A DNA stretch of 36,423 nucleotides. Source: Gammaproteobacteria bacterium. GTDB lineage: Bacteria > Pseudomonadota > Gammaproteobacteria > Steroidobacterales > Woeseiaceae. The stretch's first letter is position 1. Each line of letters begins with the position of its first letter. The stretch covers positions 1 through 36,423 of the forward strand of contig JAACFM010000015.1 of assembly GCA_009937445.1 (NCBI GenBank), in the 5' to 3' direction. The notes under the pieces were generated by a model. That model saw only the letters and a list, made by a program, of their open reading frames with translations, was not told the origin of the DNA and did no database searches. Shown piece by piece: positions 7,337 through 14,235 of the stretch. The position numbers were made by a program, and so were the translations under genes.

Positions 7337-7636
7337 TTACTTGGACATCGATTTCTGGAACATACGTTCCATGCTTTCGCGGTTTGCTTCGCAGCATGCC
7401 TGAGCTTCTGTAGAAGCAGACAATGCTTGATCAGCAGTGCTTTGTGCAGCAGCAGCAGCTTGACCAGCGCGGTCAGCAGCAGCGCGTGCAGCTTCAGCAG
7501 CAGAAGCTGCAGCAGAAGCATCAGCAGCGGCACGATCAGCCGTAGCTTTAACTTCGTCCAAGCCTGTTGTTGCACAGCCTGCGGCCATTGCGAGAAGAAG
7601 TACGAGTCCGCTTGCTCTGAGTGCGGTCTTTTTCAT
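7337..7636 (-). CDS. OprI/Lpp-like alanine-zipper murein lipoprotein
   Basis: A 99-residue lipoprotein. Signal peptide with lipobox MAAGC, lipidated Cys21; residue +2 is Ala, so sorting to the outer membrane by Lol is expected. The mature part (about 25-80) is an alanine-rich heptad pattern (ATADRAAADASAAASAAEAA) typical of alanine-zipper trimeric lipoproteins. The end EANRESMERMFQKSMSK resembles the OprI tail and finishes in lysine, the residue joined to peptidoglycan in Lpp. A Cys81-Cys82 pair just before the tail is notable. Shine-Dalgarno AGGGA lies 8 bases from the ATG. The neighbouring L,D-transpeptidase is the obvious candidate for anchoring it. Confidence 0.88.
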   Translation of the reverse strand: MKKTALRASGLVLLLAMAAGCATTGLDEVKATADRAAADASAAASAAEAARAAADRAGQAAAAAQSTADQALSASTEAQACCEANRESMERMFQKSMSK

Positions 7637-7676
7637 GTGGATGATCCCTTAATAGTTAGCCAAAAACAGCAGGCGC

Positions 7677-7705
7677 ATTATTTATCAAACTGCACGCGGC
7701 TGCAA
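7677..7705 (-). promoter_or_regulatory. Candidate promoter of the lipoprotein gene
   Basis: Minus-strand TTGCAG (7700-7705) and AATAAT (7677-7682) with 17-base spacing. The start would fall near 7670 and give a leader of about 35 bases, similar to leaders of abundant murein lipoproteins. The -35 match is modest. Confidence 0.4.
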
Positions 7706-7793
7706 TGAAAATGCTTGTTTTTATTATTGTTTGTCGGTATCGAGCGACAACGGGTCGGAAATCGTCTTGCGCGCAAGCCACACTCCTAAGGGC

Positions 7794-7821
7794 TTGCACT
7801 CCAGAAACTACTGTATATAAT
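7794..7821 (+). promoter_or_regulatory. lexA promoter
   Basis: TTGCAC (7794-7799), 16-base spacer and a perfect TATAAT (7816-7821). The -10 lies inside the first SOS box, so LexA binding would exclude RNA polymerase. Expected start near 7828. It probably drives lexA-imuA-imuB-dnaE2, since none of the later genes has its own SOS box. Confidence 0.8.
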
Positions 7822-7826
7822 CCCAG
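7811..7826 (+). promoter_or_regulatory. SOS box 1 (LexA operator)
   Basis: CTGTATATAATCCCAG fits CTG-N10-CAG with a TA-rich left half, the gammaproteobacterial LexA operator. It overlaps the lexA -10. Confidence 0.9.
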
Positions 7827-7830
7827 CATA

Positions 7831-7846
7831 CTGTGAATACATACAG
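7831..7846 (+). promoter_or_regulatory. SOS box 2 (LexA operator)
   Basis: CTGTGAATACATACAG fits CTG-N10-CAG. It lies 20 bp (about two helical turns) downstream of box 1, across the transcription start and up to the ribosome-binding site. Paired boxes before lexA also occur in E. coli. Confidence 0.9.
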
Positions 7847-7857
7847 GAACTGCTCAA

Positions 7858-8475
7858 ATGCGCGAACTAACCCCAAGACAAAAACAAATACTTGAATTAA
7901 TTCAAGATGTTATCTACGAAACCGGTATGCCGCCGACGCGTGCCGAAATTGCCCGTGAACTCGGCTTCAAGTCAGCCAATGCGGCTGAGGAGCACCTCCG
8001 GGCATTGCAGCGAAAAGGCGTTCTGGATCTTGTGCCGGGCGCATCGCGTGGCATTCAATTAAAAGATTCTTTACGTGATCAGATGGGATTACCGCTCGTG
8101 GGGCGGGTTGCAGCGGGTAGTCCTATCCTCGCCGAGGAACATATTGAGACGCATTACAGAATTGATCCGCAGCTGTTCAACCCGAAACCGCATTACTTAT
8201 TGCGCGTCCAGGGGATGAGCATGAAGGATGCCGGCATACTTGATGGTGACCTCGTGGCTGTGCATCGCACACCAGAGGTTCGCAGTCGGCAGATAATTGT
8301 TGCGCGCCTTGATGACGAGGTAACAGTGAAGCGTTATCGGCAGACGGGTTCGCTGGTCTCATTGTTACCGGAGAACGAAGACTTCGAGCCCATTATCGTT
8401 GATCTGAAAACACAGGCACTCGTTATCGAAGGTGTGGTTGTTGGCGTTATTCGTGATGGCCTGCTGTTGCATTGA
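7858..8475 (+). CDS. lexA: LexA repressor
   Basis: A 205-residue SOS repressor and self-cleaving protease. The N-terminal winged helix-turn-helix (1-70) has the recognition segment [22 protein letters not shown]. The cleavage site is Ala86-Gly87 in RVAAGSP. The catalytic dyad is Ser121 (QGMSM) and Lys158 (VTVKRY). Each position is two residues later than in E. coli LexA. RecA filaments stimulate cleavage and so derepress SOS genes. AGGA sits about 9 bases before ATG 7858. The stop codon lies inside a 13-bp palindrome (8473-8485) just ahead of imuA. The upstream operators show autoregulation. Confidence 0.98.
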   Translation: MRELTPRQKQILELIQDVIYETGMPPTRAEIARELGFKSANAAEEHLRALQRKGVLDLVPGASRGIQLKDSLRDQMGLPLVGRVAAGSPILAEEHIETHYRIDPQLFNPKPHYLLRVQGMSMKDAGILDGDLVAVHRTPEVRSRQIIVARLDDEVTVKRYRQTGSLVSLLPENEDFEPIIVDLKTQALVIEGVVVGVIRDGLLLH

Positions 8476-8487
8476 TGAGTCATCAGT

Positions 8488-9117
8488 ATGAGCCTGGAGA
8501 AGTTACTCGAGAATCCGCGAGTCTGGCGGGGCAGTTGTCAGGCCAGTACCCGGGCCGGACTTGCGAGTGGTTATCCCAAACTCGACCGTTGTCTGCCCGG
8601 CGGTGGCTGGCCGCAGCAAGCGCTCACTGAGATTTTGACTGACCAATACGGCATTGGTGAACTGCGTTTACTCATGCCGGCGTTGGCTGAACTCAGTACT
8701 GAAGAAACCCATTACGGCGAACAAACAGAGCCGGGCTGGATTGCCTGGATAGCACCACCATTTCAACCCTACGCACCCGCACTGCAGCAGTCCGGTATCG
8801 ATTTGTCACGCATGCTGATTGTGCGGCCAAAAGATGACAGCGATTTGCTGTGGTCTGCCGAGCAGGCGTTATCGTCGGGTACTTGTGTCGCCGTATTGTT
8901 GTGGCCGGACAAGCTCGATGATCAGGGCAGTCGACGTTTACAACTGGCCGCAGAAAAAGGCCACAGCTGGGCGATCGCTTTTCGTCCGCTTACCGCGCGC
9001 CAGCAACCCTCTGCTGCGGCATTACGCCTGGAGCTGCAATCCACAGGGCAGGGTACGCGTGTTCATATCTTAAAAAGTCGCGGTGGACGCCCGGCCGTTC
9101 TAGACAGTCTTCTGTAG
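8488..9117 (+). CDS. imuA: ImuA, SOS mutagenesis accessory protein
   Basis: A 209-residue protein of the ImuA (SulA/RecA-like) family, which works with ImuB and DnaE2 in error-prone lesion bypass. The N-terminus has the family pattern SGYPKLDRCLPGGGWPQQALTEIL. The hydrophobic segments around WIAWIAPPFQPYAPALQQ and AVLLWP resemble RecA-like core strands, while no intact Walker A motif is seen. It starts 12 bases after lexA with no clear Shine-Dalgarno, suggesting translational coupling to lexA; the short palindrome between them could influence this. Family assignment rests on sequence pattern and on the classic lexA-imuA-imuB-dnaE2 order. Confidence 0.9.
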   Translation: MSLEKLLENPRVWRGSCQASTRAGLASGYPKLDRCLPGGGWPQQALTEILTDQYGIGELRLLMPALAELSTEETHYGEQTEPGWIAWIAPPFQPYAPALQQSGIDLSRMLIVRPKDDSDLLWSAEQALSSGTCVAVLLWPDKLDDQGSRRLQLAAEKGHSWAIAFRPLTARQQPSAAALRLELQSTGQGTRVHILKSRGGRPAVLDSLL

Positions 9118-9119
9118 CC

Positions 9120-10712
9120 ATGCCAAGAGCCTGGAAATCGCCCGTCATGCTACGGGACACCGCCCCAACTGCCCCTGCCAGTCAGCAGCAGTTACCATTT
9201 GCCGAACCGATGCCGCTAACCAGGCCTTTATTGGTTGCGCCAAAACAGGTGCGGAGACTGTGGTTTTGCATCTGGTTGCCGAACCTGCCACTGGAGGCCT
9301 GTGGGTCCTCTGATGAAGCGTTGGCCATTGTCGAAGAGCAGCATGGGATCCATCGGGTCTTGCAGGTTGATCCTGTCGCTGCGGCAGTCGGAATTATGCC
9401 GGGCCAGTCAGCGAATGCGGCGCTCGCATTATTGCCAACACTAAGACTTGAAGAACGCAGCAGGGTCCGCGAGCAACAGGTGCTCGAAGCGCTGGCAACC
9501 TGGCTGGAACGTTTTTCTTCCTTTGTAAGTATCGCCGGCAAAGATGTGCTGTTGCTGGAGATCGGCGGCAGTCTGCGATTGTTTGGAGGGCTCCGCAGTC
9601 TGCGGCAGACCCTGTCAAAAGATCTGGATGCAAAAGGTTTTTCTGCGGCGATGGCAATAGCCCCTACACCGCTGGCGGCGACCTGGCTGGCAAGAGCGGG
9701 CAGGCGTGCCTGTATCCGTGCAGAAGAAAACCTTGGCCCTGCATTGCGCAAGTTGCCGCTGAGTTGTCTCGATTGGTCAGCAGGGCAATGTGAGTCGCTG
9801 ACGGGCATGGGCATCCATACTGTTGGTGATTGTTTACGCCTGCCGCGTGCAGGTTTTGCGCGTCGTTTTGGTGCGAAACGTTTACTCGATCTTGATCGTG
9901 CCCTTGGGCACTTGCCGGATCCACGCGACTCATGGCGTGCTCCTGAGCGTTTCTGTGCCGATCACGAGATGGTTGAAGAACAATCGGATCGTGAATTGCT
10001 GCTGCAGATCTGTCGTGAATTGTTGTTGTTACATGAACAGTTTTTGTTGGCGCGTCAGTTGGGTACGCAACGTTTGTGTTTCAGCTTTTTCCACCTCAAA
10101 AGTGTGGCGACGGAGCTGCGCCTGGGCTCGACATTTGCTGATCGTTCTGCGGAGCGCTGGTTTGATCTTCTGAACATTCGTTTCGAACAATTTCGCCTTC
10201 CGGAAGCGGTGATTGCCGTGCGTTTGCAAAGCGGCCTGTCACAGCCATTGCAGGCTGAATCGGCACACCTTTGTTTTGATAACAAAGCCGGTATACAGAG
10301 GCGTCGCTTCTCAATAGCGCAGCTGGCGGAGCGTCTTGTTGCCCGTATCGGGGATCATTCAGTCAATGCGCTGGCAACGGTCGCCGAGCATCGCCCCGAG
10401 TACGCATGGAGCTTACAAAACCCGTTGTCGGATGTTTCAAGCAGCACATTGATGACCTGTGATGGCGTCGCACGCCCGTTATGGATGCTGTCGGAACCTG
10501 CTCTGTTACCGGCAGACGGTGATTATCCCCTGCACAAGGGATGCCGTTTAACACTGCTGGATGGACCGGAACGGCTTGAGACAGGCTGGTGGGATGAGCA
10601 GGGTATCTCCCGCGACTACTACACGGCGGTAAACGGGGCGGGTATGCGTTTATGGGTATTTCGCAATCGGCAACGAACACCAAACTGGTATTTGCACGGC
10701 ATCTTCGGATGA
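9120..10712 (+). CDS. imuB: ImuB, inactive Y-family polymerase-like hub
   Basis: A 530-residue DinB/UmuC-related protein. The Y-family core starts at about residue 46 (RRLWFCIWLPNLPLEA). A normal Y-family polymerase has metal-binding acidic residues at the first strand and in an SxDE motif; here these are not apparent, in line with ImuB being a non-catalytic adaptor that links DnaE2 and the beta clamp. The helix-hairpin-helix part (LTGMGIHTVGDCLRLP) is clear. About 45 residues precede the family's usual start and contain QQLPF, loosely like a clamp-binding pentapeptide. It begins two bases after imuA; its stop overlaps the dnaE2 start (ATGA). Confidence 0.92.
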   Translation: MPRAWKSPVMLRDTAPTAPASQQQLPFAEPMPLTRPLLVAPKQVRRLWFCIWLPNLPLEACGSSDEALAIVEEQHGIHRVLQVDPVAAAVGIMPGQSANAALALLPTLRLEERSRVREQQVLEALATWLERFSSFVSIAGKDVLLLEIGGSLRLFGGLRSLRQTLSKDLDAKGFSAAMAIAPTPLAATWLARAGRRACIRAEENLGPALRKLPLSCLDWSAGQCESLTGMGIHTVGDCLRLPRAGFARRFGAKRLLDLDRALGHLPDPRDSWRAPERFCADHEMVEEQSDRELLLQICRELLLLHEQFLLARQLGTQRLCFSFFHLKSVATELRLGSTFADRSAERWFDLLNIRFEQFRLPEAVIAVRLQSGLSQPLQAESAHLCFDNKAGIQRRRFSIAQLAERLVARIGDHSVNALATVAEHRPEYAWSLQNPLSDVSSSTLMTCDGVARPLWMLSEPALLPADGDYPLHKGCRLTLLDGPERLETGWWDEQGISRDYYTAVNGAGMRLWVFRNRQRTPNWYLHGIFG

Positions 10713-13700
10713 CCAGCCGTTATGCAGAATTACACGCGCTAAGTAACTTTACGTTCCTGCGCGGGGCTTCTCATCCTGAGGAACTCGTAGAGACAGCTGC
10801 AGCACTGGGCTACGAAGCACTGGCTATTACCGATGAATGTTCGATGTCCGGAATTGTGCGGGCGCACGCAGCCGCAAAGGAAACAGGCCTTAAGAAGCTG
10901 ATCATCGGTTCCGAATTGCGTTTGCGCAGCGGTCGAAAGTTGGTCGTGCTGGCGCAAAATATCAGCGGCTATGCGGTGCTTTGCCAACTGATATCGAACG
11001 CGCGGCGTGCGGCCGGGAAGGGCAGCTATGAACTCACGCGACTCGATTTCGAAAGCGGCTTGCCCGATTGCCTCGTGTTATGGGTTCCGGATAAGGATCT
11101 GACGCTCGATGTGGAGGATCACTGGATACGTGAGACCTTTCGGGGGCGTCTCTGGATCGCGGTTGAACTGGTGGCCGATGGGCGGCAACGAGAGCAGCTT
11201 AAGAGGCTGCGTGAAGAAGGCCGGCGCCTGAAGTTGCCACTGGTGGCGGCCGGTGATGTGCATATGCATGTTCGTGCGCGCCGCATTTTGCAGGATGCCG
11301 TGACAGCCATTCGCCTGGGCGTAACGCTTGATACTGCCGGATTTGCCTTGTACTCCAACGGTGAACGACATCTGCGCTCGCTTGCTGTGCTTGGGCATGT
11401 TTATCCACCGGATTTGCTCGAAGAATCGGCGCGCATTGCGGACACGATCCATTTCTCACTGGATGAACTTTGTTACGAGTATCCCGACGAACTGGTGCCG
11501 GGCGGGGAAACCGCCGGCAGCTATTTGCGAAAACTGACCGAGGAGGGCATGCGGCGCCGTTGGCCCGGGGGCACTCCGGCCAAGGTGATCAAGCTTGTAG
11601 AACACGAACTCACCCTGATCGCTGAACTGGAGTACGAGTCCTACTTTTTGACGGTACAGGACATTGTCGCATTTGCCCGATCCAAAAATATTCTTTGTCA
11701 GGGCCGAGGCTCGGCGGCGAATTCAGCGGTGTGTTTTTGTTTGGGGATAACAGAGGTTGATCCCGGTCGCATGGAAGTGCTGGTCGAGCGATTTATCTCA
11801 AAAGAGCGCAATGAACCACCGGATATCGATGTTGATTTTGAGCATGAACGTCGCGAAGAGGTTATCCAGTACATCTACGAAAAGTACAGCCGGGAACGGG
11901 CCGCATTGGCCGCCACCGTGATTACCTATCGTCCACGCAGCGCATTGCGCGATGTTGGCAAGGTGCTGGGTTTAAGTGACCTGCAAATCAGCCGCCTTTC
12001 CCGCTCGATGCAATGGTGGGACGGTCGCAAGGTTGATGACAGCCGTATCCTTGAGGCAGGACTTGACCCGGATAGCCCGGTCATCCGCCGCCTGATGTAT
12101 CTGGTTAGTGAAGTCATGGGGTTTCCACGGCACCTCTCGCAGCATGTGGGCGGTTTTGTTATTTCTGATGCGCCGTTGTATGAGCTTGTACCCATCGAAA
12201 ATGCGGCGATGCCGGATCGCACGGTGATCCAGTGGGAGAAAAATGACCTTCAGGACCTGGGGCTCATGAAGGTCGATGTGCTGGGTCTGGGTATGTTGAC
12301 GGCAATTCGCCGAAGCTTCGATCTGATTCGCGATTTCGATGGCAGGAACTACACACTGGCAAACGTGCCGGCGGAAGATCCGCGGGTCTATGACATGATT
12401 TGTGACGGCGACACAATGGGTGTCTTTCAGATCGAATCGCGTGCGCAGATGGCGATGTTGCCGAGGCTCAGGCCACGCTGTTACTACGATCTCGTGGTTG
12501 AGGTAGCGATCATCCGTCCGGGTCCGATTCAAGGCGACATGGTGCACCCCTATTTACGTCGCAGAAATGGTGAGGAGGCCGTCGACTATCCCAGCGAGGA
12601 AGTTAAGGGTGTATTGCAGCGCACGCTGGGCGTACCGATTTTTCAGGAACAGGTGATGCAACTTGCTGTTGTCGCGGCGGGGTTCACGCCCGGTGAGGCA
12701 GATCGCCTGCGCCGCGCGATGGCCGCCTGGAAACGACGGGGTGGACTGGGACAGTTTGAAGAAAAGTTGATCACTGGCATGCGCGAACGTGGCTATGAAG
12801 AAGGGTTTGCACAGCAGATATTCCGACAGATTGAGGGCTTTGGTGAGTACGGTTTTCCGGAGTCGCACGCAGCCAGTTTCGCGCTGCTCGTTTATGTGTC
12901 GTGCTGGCTTAAGTGCTATACGCCCGCCGCATTTACATGTGCGCTATTAAACAGCCAGCCGATGGGGTTTTATTCTGCCTCGCAGCTGGTTCAGGATGTT
13001 CGACGTCACGGTGTTGAGGTGCGCGCTGTTGATATCAACGACAGCGATTGGGATTGCAGTCTTGAACGTGGAAAAGATAACGCCGCGGTCCTGCGGCTCG
13101 GGTTGCGTATGGTTAAAGGCCTGTCTGAGGAGGCGGGATACCGAATAGTTGCTGAACGCGAGCGTGGTTGCTACGAGAAAGTGCAGGGCTTACTGGAAAG
13201 AGTACAGCTCGACCGACGTGGGCTGGGTGTACTTGCAACTTCGGGTGCGCTGCGGACACTGTCAGGCGATCGTCACAAGGCGCGCTGGGACGTTGCAGGC
13301 GCTGAGAAGCCGATGCCGTTGTTCCCGTCCATGGAGCGCTTTGAAGCCGTACCACTCTTAACGAAACCGACCGAGGGCCAGAATATTGTCGCCGATTACC
13401 AAAGTACCGGCCTGACGCTTGAACGGCACCCGCTGTGCTTGTTGCGCCGTCATTTGGATCGGTATGACTACGTGATGGCCAGGCGGTTGCCTGACATGAA
13501 GGATGGCCAGCGCATCAACGTGGCAGGCCTGGTGATAACCAAGCAGCGTCCCGGAACGGCGAGTGGCGTCACGTTTGTGACGATGGAAGACGAGAGCGGT
13601 CAGATCAATCTGATTATCTGGAAGACAATAGCCGAGGAATTTCGAGCAGCACTGTTGAACGCACGCTTGCTCGGTATAGCCGGGGAGTTACAGATTGAGG

Positions 13701-13789
13701 GGAAGGTTATTCACGTCATTGCGCACCAGCTGTTTGACCACACCGAAATGCTCGGTGGGCTCAGCTTACGATCACGCGATTTTCGATAA
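10709..13789 (+). CDS. dnaE2: Error-prone DNA polymerase DnaE2 (ImuC)
   Basis: A 1026-residue C-family polymerase, the catalytic subunit of SOS-induced lesion bypass. An N-terminal PHP domain (about 1-210) begins YAELHALSNFTFLRGASHPEELV. The catalytic palm carries PDIDVDFEHERR at 371-382, with Asp374 and Asp376 the expected metal ligands. Further DnaE blocks are GRGSAANSAVCFCLGIT, HVGGFVIS, GVFQIESRAQM and FQEQVMQLAV. An OB-fold domain near the end reads GVTFVTMEDESGQINLIIW. The length and lack of the long DnaE1 C-terminus mark it as DnaE2. ATG 10709 is chosen because it overlaps the imuB stop and leaves the PHP start at residue 5. Confidence 0.96.
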   Translation: MTSRYAELHALSNFTFLRGASHPEELVETAAALGYEALAITDECSMSGIVRAHAAAKETGLKKLIIGSELRLRSGRKLVVLAQNISGYAVLCQLISNARRAAGKGSYELTRLDFESGLPDCLVLWVPDKDLTLDVEDHWIRETFRGRLWIAVELVADGRQREQLKRLREEGRRLKLPLVAAGDVHMHVRARRILQDAVTAIRLGVTLDTAGFALYSNGERHLRSLAVLGHVYPPDLLEESARIADTIHFSLDELCYEYPDELVPGGETAGSYLRKLTEEGMRRRWPGGTPAKVIKLVEHELTLIAELEYESYFLTVQDIVAFARSKNILCQGRGSAANSAVCFCLGITEVDPGRMEVLVERFISKERNEPPDIDVDFEHERREEVIQYIYEKYSRERAALAATVITYRPRSALRDVGKVLGLSDLQISRLSRSMQWWDGRKVDDSRILEAGLDPDSPVIRRLMYLVSEVMGFPRHLSQHVGGFVISDAPLYELVPIENAAMPDRTVIQWEKNDLQDLGLMKVDVLGLGMLTAIRRSFDLIRDFDGRNYTLANVPAEDPRVYDMICDGDTMGVFQIESRAQMAMLPRLRPRCYYDLVVEVAIIRPGPIQGDMVHPYLRRRNGEEAVDYPSEEVKGVLQRTLGVPIFQEQVMQLAVVAAGFTPGEADRLRRAMAAWKRRGGLGQFEEKLITGMRERGYEEGFAQQIFRQIEGFGEYGFPESHAASFALLVYVSCWLKCYTPAAFTCALLNSQPMGFYSASQLVQDVRRHGVEVRAVDINDSDWDCSLERGKDNAAVLRLGLRMVKGLSEEAGYRIVAERERGCYEKVQGLLERVQLDRRGLGVLATSGALRTLSGDRHKARWDVAGAEKPMPLFPSMERFEAVPLLTKPTEGQNIVADYQSTGLTLERHPLCLLRRHLDRYDYVMARRLPDMKDGQRINVAGLVITKQRPGTASGVTFVTMEDESGQINLIIWKTIAEEFRAALLNARLLGIAGELQIEGKVIHVIAHQLFDHTEMLGGLSLRSRDFR

Positions 13790-13819
13790 GGCTACAGAAA
13801 GGGTCAGATGATTGACGCA

Positions 13820-13891
13820 GAGACGCTGGTGGTACGCCAATGGATTCGACTGTGGGTCGTGGAGAAGCCATTGGCGTACCACCAGCATCTC
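13820..13891. repeat. Long inverted repeat downstream of dnaE2
   Basis: A perfect 19-bp inverted repeat (13825-13843 and 13868-13886, core GGTGGTACGCCAATGG) with a 24-base spacer. One mismatch further out, four more bases pair (13820-13823 with 13888-13891). The spacer contains a small inner stem, CGAC 13847-13850 / GTCG 13856-13859. No T run follows on either strand, so it is not a typical intrinsic terminator. It fills most of the 121-base gap between dnaE2 and the convergent acidic-protein gene. It could be a repetitive extragenic palindrome, a Rho-dependent 3' end stabiliser or a small transposon relic. Confidence 0.85.
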
Positions 13892-13910
13892 GACAGTAGG
13901 TCATGTAATT

Positions 13911-14183
13911 CTACAGGTCGTCGTCGAGATCAATATTGAACGTGTCGTCGAGCTCTCTTGATCGCTGCTCGTTCAATTCTTCAAGTCGCTTTCGGGCGAT
14001 CCTTTTTCGTTCGGCCTCTTCGGCGTCGGTCGCATCCATTTTTGCAACCAGGGCATCAACGCTGGCATCTACAATCGTATTTGCGAAGTCGTCATCAGAA
14101 GAATCGAGAATAATATTCTCATCAGTCGCATCGTCGGACGCAAAATCGTCTTCCAGTTCTTTGTCGGTATTTTCACTAGTCAT
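13911..14183 (-). CDS. Small acidic protein of unknown function
   Basis: A 90-residue protein, very rich in Asp and Glu (about one third of residues), with a basic helical stretch AERKRIARKRLEELNEQRSREL at about 57-77 flanked by acidic ends. No signal peptide, membrane segment or cysteine. A good ribosome-binding site, GAGGTG, six bases before the ATG supports real translation. It lies 52 bases downstream of gspF on the same strand, so it is probably the last gene of that operon. It might be a member of a small envelope-associated family found in pseudomonads, but I could not confirm this. No function is assigned. Confidence 0.7.
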   Translation of the reverse strand: MTSENTDKELEDDFASDDATDENIILDSSDDDFANTIVDASVDALVAKMDATDAEEAERKRIARKRLEELNEQRSRELDDTFNIDLDDDL

Positions 14184-14235
14184 TGCACACCTCGTCGGAA
14201 ATTAAGCTCAGCAATAAGCAGATCAAAAAAAGCAG

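Noticed and set aside
7440-7540. CAG/CTG-type trinucleotide repeat tract
   Set aside because: Irregular and explained by alanine codons of the lipoprotein coil; not a true tandem repeat.
7204-7575. Leucine-rich minus-strand open frame that looks like a membrane protein
   Set aside because: It is a shifted reading of the alanine-rich lipoprotein gene: GC-rich CTG/CAG-type codons give leucine in another frame. It has no family match.
13820-13891. Inverted repeat as a shared Rho-independent terminator for dnaE2 and the acidic-protein gene
   Set aside because: Stem length fits, but neither strand has a T run after the stem and the 24-base spacer is long; kept as an unexplained repeat.
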